The translations under genes and the position numbers were made by a program. The notes under the pieces were generated by a model. It saw nothing but the letters and a program-made list of their open reading frames with translations. It made no database searches and had not been told where the DNA came from. This document shows, one piece after another, positions 58,794 through 64,000 of a stretch of 64,000 nt of DNA (positions within the stretch are counted from its first letter, which is position 1; each line of letters opens with the position of its first letter). The stretch is taken from assembly GCF_017355875.1 (NCBI RefSeq), contig NZ_JAFEWC010000001.1, forward strand, positions 2,108,001-2,172,000, in the 5' to 3' direction. Source of the DNA: Aridibaculum aurantiacum (lineage in GTDB: Bacteria > Bacteroidota > Bacteroidia > Chitinophagales > Chitinophagaceae).

Positions 58794-60461
58794 ATGATGA
58801 CATTTGAAGGGTTGGGTATCAATGAAAAGTTGATACAGGCAACCACAGAGTTGGGATTTGTGACCCCAACTCCTATTCAGGAAAAGGCTATCCCTGTATT
58901 ACTCAGTGGAACGAAAGACTTTGTAGGATTAGCACAAACAGGAACAGGAAAGACTGCAGCATTTGGTTTACCATTATTACAACTAATAGAGGTTCAAAAT
59001 AAATTTCCACAGGCGCTTATTGTATGTCCAACACGCGAACTCTGCTTGCAGATCGTAAAGGACCTGGAACAATTTAAAACTTATATCAAAGGCATGCACG
59101 TGGTAGCCGTATATGGCGGTACTAGTATCAGCATGCAGATCCGCGACCTGAGAAGGGGTGTACAGATAGTAGTTGCAACACCAGGAAGGTTGATTGACCT
59201 GATAGAGCGTAAGGCTGTAGACCTGGAGCAAATCAAGTACGTGGTACTGGATGAGGCTGATGAAATGCTAAACATGGGTTTCAGGGATGATATAGAATTC
59301 ATTCTTAAGAACACTCCTAACCGTGAAAGCACCTGGCTGTTTAGTGCTACAATGCCACCTGAAGTAAAACAGGTAAGCAAGCGCTACATGACTCAGCCGG
59401 TGGAAGTAACAGTGGGTAAGGCCAATACAGGTAATGTGAACATTGATCACCAGTATTATGTTACATCTGCGCACAACAGGTACGAAACGCTGAAAAGGAT
59501 CATTGATTTTAACCCAGGTATCTATGGCATTGTATTCACCCGTACAAAGCTGGATGCACAGGATATTTCGGAAAAACTTACACGTGAAGGATATGATATA
59601 GATGCTTTGCACGGTGACCTTACCCAAGGACAGCGCGACAAGGTAATGGGTCAATTCCGCGACAAGACCTTGCAATTGCTGATAGCTACAGACGTAGCTG
59701 CAAGAGGTATTGATGTATCGGGTATTACGCACGTAATTAATTACGAATTGCCAGACGATGTAGAAGTATACACGCACAGAAGTGGTCGTACTGGTAGGGC
59801 GGGCAAACATGGAATTAGCTTGTCTATCGTTCACTCACGTGAGGTGTTTAAACTGCGCCAGATAGAAAAGATCGTACAGCAGCCTTTCCACAAATTGGAT
59901 ATTCCAAGTGGTAAGGATGTATGTCGTAAGCAGTTCTTCTTCTTTATGGACAAACTGCTGCAGGCAGATATCAGCCATGGCGATTACGAAACTTACCTGC
60001 CTATGCTGCAAGAGAAGTTTGCTGATGTTTCAAAAGAAGAGGTTCTGAAGCGTGTAGCTGCAATGGAATTTGACAGGTTCCTGAAATACTATGAGAATGC
60101 TGAAGATCTGAATGTTCGCGAAAGCAGCAGGCAGTCGAGGGACATGAGGTCTGGTGCAAGGGACGACCGAGATCAAACCCGCCGCCGCGACACTCGTGGA
60201 CGTGAATTTGGCAACGGAGATTTCCAGCGCCTGTTTGTAAACCTTGGAACAAAAGATGGTTTTTATAAAGCCAGCTTCCTGCAGTTTATTCTTGACATGA
60301 GCGACCTGAAAAAGGATGTTCTGGGAAGGATCGATATGAAGGAAATGAACAGCTGGATTGAAATAGATAAAACTGCTGCAAACAAAATGATCAAGGCATT
60401 GGATGGTAAACCATTCAAAGGCAGAAGGATCAGGATGAATGATGCAAACAGCAGGGGATAA
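58794..60461 (+). CDS. DEAD-box ATP-dependent RNA helicase (DeaD/CsdA-like)
   Basis: The product is 555 aa. The Q motif (GFVTPTPIQEKAIP), AQTGTGKT, PTRELCLQ, TPGRLIDL, DEAD (VLDEADEML), SAT, ARGID and HRSGRTGRAG are all present in order. The C-terminal ~150 residues include an Arg/Asp-rich linker (SRDMRSGARDDRDQTRRRD) and a DbpA-like RNA-binding domain (FVNLGTKDGFYKASFLQFIL, then KPFKGRRIRMNDA). The protein unwinds structured RNA in ribosome assembly or mRNA decay; cold-induced in several bacteria, but no cold-box is visible. ATG ATG starts the frame; the first is used here. Confidence 0.95.
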   Translation: MMTFEGLGINEKLIQATTELGFVTPTPIQEKAIPVLLSGTKDFVGLAQTGTGKTAAFGLPLLQLIEVQNKFPQALIVCPTRELCLQIVKDLEQFKTYIKGMHVVAVYGGTSISMQIRDLRRGVQIVVATPGRLIDLIERKAVDLEQIKYVVLDEADEMLNMGFRDDIEFILKNTPNRESTWLFSATMPPEVKQVSKRYMTQPVEVTVGKANTGNVNIDHQYYVTSAHNRYETLKRIIDFNPGIYGIVFTRTKLDAQDISEKLTREGYDIDALHGDLTQGQRDKVMGQFRDKTLQLLIATDVAARGIDVSGITHVINYELPDDVEVYTHRSGRTGRAGKHGISLSIVHSREVFKLRQIEKIVQQPFHKLDIPSGKDVCRKQFFFFMDKLLQADISHGDYETYLPMLQEKFADVSKEEVLKRVAAMEFDRFLKYYENAEDLNVRESSRQSRDMRSGARDDRDQTRRRDTRGREFGNGDFQRLFVNLGTKDGFYKASFLQFILDMSDLKKDVLGRIDMKEMNSWIEIDKTAANKMIKALDGKPFKGRRIRMNDANSRG

Positions 60462-60517
60462 TTTTCTTTTAAACAAATAGTATTGCCACCAGGTTTGTGG
60501 TGAAAAGAATAAGTGAG

Positions 60518-61603
60518 ATGGAAAGAGAGAAAATGGTTGTAACAGATATATCAAAGGTTTTGAGTAAGAAACCTTTGATTATTTCAGGCCCATGCAGTGC
60601 CGAAACAGAAGAACAAGTTTTAGCAACTGCCATACGATTGAAAGCTACAGGTAAAGTAGATGTACTACGCGCCGGCATCTGGAAGCCGCGTACAAGACCC
60701 GGAAGTTTTGAAGGTGTAGGAGTTCAGGGATTGCCCTGGCTTCAGCAGGCAAAAGAAATAACCGGTTTGCCTACAGCGATAGAAGTGGCTACAGGTAAAC
60801 AAGTAGAAGAAGCACTTAAACATGATGTAGATATTCTTTGGGTTGGTGCAAGAACGACTGTTAATCCTTTTAGTGTACAGGAAGTAGCCGATGCACTACA
60901 AGGTGTAAAGGTTCCTGTACTAATAAAAAATCCAATTAACCCCGATTTGGAACTGTGGGGTGGTGCTGTAGAAAGAGTTGCCAAAGCAGGGGTAGAGAAA
61001 ATTGGGCTTATACACCGTGGTTTCTCTTCTTATGGTAATACAGAATTTCGAAATGCTCCTATGTGGCATCTTGCCATTGATATGAAGCTGCGTCACCCGG
61101 GTATGCTCATGATAAATGATCCGAGCCATATTTGTGGTAACAGGCACATGTTGCAGCGCGTTGCGCAAAAAGCTATTGATCTTGATTTTGACGGCGTGAT
61201 GCTGGAAAGTCATGTTGATCCGGATAATGCGTGGAGTGATGCAAAACAGCAGGTTACGCCTGAGCGACTCTTGGAGTTACTGGAAGGGATTAACTGGCGA
61301 ACTGAAGATGCTATCGCTCCTGAAACCATCACCGCCTTTGAAAAGCTGCGTACCCAGATAGATCATGTAGATGATGAACTGCTGCAACTGGTGAGCAGGA
61401 GAATGAAATTGGCAGACCTGATAGGCGAATACAAAAAAGAGAACAACGTTACCATTCTGCAGGCAAAGCGCTGGACGGAAATATTAGAAAGGGCATTTAA
61501 TAAAGCAGAAGAACTTGGCTTAAGCAAAGAGTTCCTTACACGCTATTTCGATGCTATTCACCTGGAGAGTATCAACCACCAGACTAAGATCTACAACAGC
61601 TAG
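60518..61603 (+). CDS. Bifunctional DAHP synthase / chorismate mutase
   Basis: The product is 361 aa from ATG 60518. ATG 60533 and a GTG at 60497 are alternatives; a purine-rich GGAAAGAGAGA precedes 60533. The N-terminal ~260 residues are a class I DAHP synthase: LIISGPCSAETEEQV, AGIWKPRTRPGSFEGVG, VGARTTVNPF, IGLIHRGFSS and NDPSHICGNRHMLQ. The C-terminal ~85 residues are an AroQ-type chorismate mutase: LRTQIDHVDDELLQLVSRR. It condenses PEP and erythrose-4-phosphate and may be feedback-regulated through the mutase domain. It starts the aro operon. Confidence 0.9.
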   Translation: MEREKMVVTDISKVLSKKPLIISGPCSAETEEQVLATAIRLKATGKVDVLRAGIWKPRTRPGSFEGVGVQGLPWLQQAKEITGLPTAIEVATGKQVEEALKHDVDILWVGARTTVNPFSVQEVADALQGVKVPVLIKNPINPDLELWGGAVERVAKAGVEKIGLIHRGFSSYGNTEFRNAPMWHLAIDMKLRHPGMLMINDPSHICGNRHMLQRVAQKAIDLDFDGVMLESHVDPDNAWSDAKQQVTPERLLELLEGINWRTEDAIAPETITAFEKLRTQIDHVDDELLQLVSRRMKLADLIGEYKKENNVTILQAKRWTEILERAFNKAEELGLSKEFLTRYFDAIHLESINHQTKIYNS

Positions 61604-61634
61604 TTCTTGCCTTTCAAAACCAGAACTTCCTTAG

Positions 61635-62648
61635 ATGAAAAAGACGATCCAATTTTCTTCTGCTACTGTACATTTTTATTTTGATACTGCTTTTGCTGAA
61701 CTGGAAAAGCTGGTACCAAAAGAACAAACAATCATACTTACAGATGAGAACGTCCACGGCAAGCACAAAAAGAAGTTTGCACAGTGGAAGGTTATCATTT
61801 TGCCTGCAGGCGAAGCGCATAAGAACCAGTCTACGGTAGATAATGTGATTGAGCAGATGATAGCATTGGGCGCTGACAGGAAGACTACTTTGGTAGGTGT
61901 AGGTGGTGGCGTTATAACAGATATTACCGGCTATGTAGCCGGTATTTTTATGCGCGGTATTTCCTTTGGTTTCGTTCCAACCAGCATACTGGCTATGGTA
62001 GATGCAGCCATTGGTGGTAAGAATGGTGTTGATGTAGGAATGTATAAGAACATGGTGGGCCTCATTCGCCAGCCGTCTTTTCTTCTATACGATTATTCAC
62101 TGCTTGCTACTTTGCCTACCGAAGAATGGATCAACGGCTTTGCCGAGATCATTAAGCATAGCTGCATCAAGGACAGGAAAATGTTTGTAGAACTGCAGCA
62201 GCAAAAAATCAGAACCTTTCAAAAAGATCCGGCTGCATTAGCTAAACTTATAAGGCACAATGCAGACATCAAAATAAAGGTGGTACAGCAGGATGAGTTT
62301 GAACAGGGAGAACGGAAGCTGCTGAATTTTGGTCATACCATTGGACACGCTATAGAAAACCTTTACCAGATACCACACGGTCACGCAATCAGCATAGGTA
62401 TGGGTGTGGCATGTAAGGTTTCATCAGCCGTTAATGGTTTCAAAGAAACAGCAGAAGTGCTACAGTTACTAAAGCAGTATGGCCTTCCACCACAGTTTGA
62501 TTTTGACAAAGAGGCCACTTATAAGATATTACAGGCAGATAAAAAGAAACAAGGTCAGCAGGTCAATTATATCCTGTTGCAAAAGATTGGAAAAGCCATT
62601 GTTCATCCAATAGGATTTGATGAACTGGCAGCAATTATAGACCGCTAA
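61635..62648 (+). CDS. aroB: 3-dehydroquinate synthase
   Basis: The product is 337 aa. The NAD-binding segment VGVGGGVITDITGYVAG and the FGFVPTSILAMVDAAIGGKNG block are AroB signatures. Metal ligands lie in NGFAEIIKHSC (Glu), GHTIGHAIE (His) and IPHGHAIS (His). It turns DAHP into 3-dehydroquinate. The protein is slightly shorter than the ~360-aa average because of a compact N-terminus. It starts 31 bp after the DAHP synthase gene and ends 13 bp before aroA, as expected for one operon. Confidence 0.95.
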   Translation: MKKTIQFSSATVHFYFDTAFAELEKLVPKEQTIILTDENVHGKHKKKFAQWKVIILPAGEAHKNQSTVDNVIEQMIALGADRKTTLVGVGGGVITDITGYVAGIFMRGISFGFVPTSILAMVDAAIGGKNGVDVGMYKNMVGLIRQPSFLLYDYSLLATLPTEEWINGFAEIIKHSCIKDRKMFVELQQQKIRTFQKDPAALAKLIRHNADIKIKVVQQDEFEQGERKLLNFGHTIGHAIENLYQIPHGHAISIGMGVACKVSSAVNGFKETAEVLQLLKQYGLPPQFDFDKEATYKILQADKKKQGQQVNYILLQKIGKAIVHPIGFDELAAIIDR

Positions 62649-62661
62649 AGCAGAGGCTAAG

Positions 62662-63930
62662 ATGATCGCAAGAATAACCCCTTCTACTATATCAGGAAAA
62701 GTACAGGCGCCGGGAAGTAAAAGCCTGATGCAACGTGCATGTGCAGCGGCATTATTGGCCAAAGGCAGAAGCACTATCATAAATCCTTCTCTGAATAATG
62801 ATGATGAAGCAGCATTGGATATCATTCAAAAGCTGGGAGCAGTTGTTGAATTTTTAGAGGATGGCAATATTGCTATTACAAGTGAAGGTGTTCAGCCAAA
62901 AGAAGGAGCTATACACTGTGGCGAAAGTGGCCTGTCATCAAGAATGTTCACACCCATAGCTGCACTGTCTCCTTCCGCACTTACCATTACCGGTGAGGGC
63001 AGCCTTGTAACCCGTCCTATGGATTTCTTTGAACAAGTACTTCCACAGCTAAATGTTGAATGCACTTCATCTGGTGGTAAGCTACCACTTCATATAAAAG
63101 GGCCGTTACAACCAACCAATATAGAAATTGATGGTTCGCTAAGCTCACAGTTCCTAACAGGTTTATTAATGGCTTTTGGAGCTGCTGTAACAGAGCCTGT
63201 AACCATTACTGTAAAAGAGCTTACCAGCAAACCTTATATAGATCTTACACTGCAGGTAATGGAAAGCTTTGGCAGGAAGATCACTCATGATGACTATGAA
63301 AAGTTTCACTTCCAGCCACAGGAGGTGAATTATACGCCGCAGCAATTTTCTATAGAGGGCGACTGGAGTGGTGCTGCATTTTTGCTGGTAGCAGGTGCTA
63401 TTGCTGGTGATATAGAAGTAACCGGTTTAGATGTTTTTTCCAGCCAGGCCGATAAAGCTATCCTTCAGGTTTTGATGGATAGTGGCTGCAGGCTTTCGGT
63501 AAGGGAAGATGTTATAGAAGTAGGACCTGCTCCTCTAAAGCCGTTTCATTTCAACGCTATTCAATGCCCCGATCTGTTTCCTCCTGTAGCGGCACTTGCT
63601 GCTTTTTGTAATGGTAAATCTGTAATTGAAGGCACACACAGGTTGACGCATAAAGAGAGCAACCGTGCAGTAGCTATCCAGCAGGAGCTTGGTAAAATGG
63701 GAGTGGAGGTAGAACTGCAAGGCGACCTGATGATCATTAACGGTGGTGGTGTAGTAAGAGGTGCACAGGTTTATTCTCATCACGATCATCGTATAGCTAT
63801 GGCGTGTGCTGTTGCTGGATTACGAGCTGATGGAATAACCGAAATTTCTGCAGCAGAATCAGTGAATAAATCTTACAAGGCTGTTTACGATCATTTGAAA
63901 AGTTTAGGTGCTACTGTAGAGGTTGTGTAA
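62662..63930 (+). CDS. aroA: 3-phosphoshikimate 1-carboxyvinyltransferase (EPSP synthase)
   Basis: The product is 422 aa. The N-terminal APGSKSLMQRA is the phosphate-binding SKS motif. GESGLSSRMFTPIAAL, SSQFLTGLLMA (substrate-binding), EGDWSGAAFLLVAGA and HDHRIAMACAVAGLRA follow in order. The enzyme adds PEP to shikimate-3-phosphate. The HRLTHKESNRAVAIQ segment with Glu is also intact. The start is 13 bp from the aroB stop. It is downstream of aroB and directly upstream of aroC. Confidence 0.95.
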   Translation: MIARITPSTISGKVQAPGSKSLMQRACAAALLAKGRSTIINPSLNNDDEAALDIIQKLGAVVEFLEDGNIAITSEGVQPKEGAIHCGESGLSSRMFTPIAALSPSALTITGEGSLVTRPMDFFEQVLPQLNVECTSSGGKLPLHIKGPLQPTNIEIDGSLSSQFLTGLLMAFGAAVTEPVTITVKELTSKPYIDLTLQVMESFGRKITHDDYEKFHFQPQEVNYTPQQFSIEGDWSGAAFLLVAGAIAGDIEVTGLDVFSSQADKAILQVLMDSGCRLSVREDVIEVGPAPLKPFHFNAIQCPDLFPPVAALAAFCNGKSVIEGTHRLTHKESNRAVAIQQELGKMGVEVELQGDLMIINGGGVVRGAQVYSHHDHRIAMACAVAGLRADGITEISAAESVNKSYKAVYDHLKSLGATVEVV

Positions 63931-63957
63931 TTTTACTGCACATCAACAAACAAGCAA

Positions 63958-64000
63958 TTGAATAGTTTCGGCAGGATCTATCGCATCCATATTTTCGGTG
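63958..64000 (+). CDS. aroC: Start of chorismate synthase, cut by the window edge
   Basis: From a TTG at 63958 the frame reads (M)NSFGRIYRIHIFG, matching the chorismate synthase start (NSFGRIFRVSIFGES type). Only 14 codons are visible and TTG is the initiation codon in this frame. It continues the aro operon 27 bp after aroA. Confidence 0.75.
   Translation, partial: MNSFGRIYRIHIFG

Noticed and set aside
59268-59834. 188-codon open frame antisense to the DEAD-box gene
   Set aside because: It lies entirely within strongly conserved helicase coding sequence, and the translation shows no domain features.

Overview
The window looks like chromosomal DNA of a free-living Bacteroidota, most likely family Chitinophagaceae. 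This rests on protein families: a type IX secretion (T9SS) C-terminal sorting domain followed by PorP/SprF, a fused SecDF, a SusC-like TonB-barrel protein, a bifunctional DAHP synthase/chorismate mutase, BlaI/BlaR-M56, and TAnnTTTG or TAnnTTCG promoter boxes instead of Shine-Dalgarno-led starts. It is mostly a core-genome stretch of about 57 protein genes. There is no rRNA, no CRISPR array and no recognisable insertion sequence.

Layout. 1-3.9 kb: tail of a T9SS-sorted protein, PorP/SprF, and a BlaI/BlaR pair with two tandem operator-like inverted repeats. 4.2-13 kb: SNF2 helicase, a DUF2231-Rieske fusion, catalase, and a P-type cation ATPase preceded by a His/Asp-rich mini-ORF. 13-21 kb: DUF2971, a methylmalonyl-CoA mutase catalytic subunit, an IscA-like protein, a DUF6600 lipoprotein and SecDF. 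21.5-33.5 kb: aminotransferase, pirin, MFS, YceI, LysE, an arginase-family enzyme, ABC-F and several unknown small genes. 33.7-34.64 kb: the most unusual part, a tRNA-Leu(CAA) gene followed by two tandem 392-bp modules. Each module holds a small GIY-YIG nuclease gene and a displaced tRNA-Leu 3' fragment interrupted by GC-rich palindromes. 34.7-49 kb: HscB, a saccharopine-dehydrogenase-like enzyme, TrmN6, oligopeptidase B, M28 peptidase, DUF4197, a TonB-barrel protein with a Gly/Arg tract, a UbiD decarboxylase and an L,D-transpeptidase. 49-58.4 kb: small Bacteroidota families, a response regulator, the NfeD/slipin pair, a kinase-fold-like protein, AlkB, a tandem paralogous pair, and an ECF sigma factor operon whose second gene appears to fuse an anti-sigma-like N-terminus to a trypsin-like protease. 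58.8-64 kb: a DEAD-box helicase and a shikimate operon (DAHP synthase/chorismate mutase, aroB, aroA, start of aroC).

The genes work together in a few units. These are the aro operon (erythrose-4-phosphate and PEP towards chorismate), NfeD with slipin (membrane protease and scaffold), sigma factor with membrane protease (envelope signalling), BlaI with BlaR (antirepressor sensing), and the tRNA-Leu/GIY-YIG cluster. That cluster reads best as a tRNA-directed mobile or homing-type element that restores the tRNA it enters. Several intergenic gaps are filled with quasi-periodic word tracts that match no gene.

Calls rest on reading translations, motifs and repeats by eye. No database search was possible, so enzyme specificities are family-level inference.
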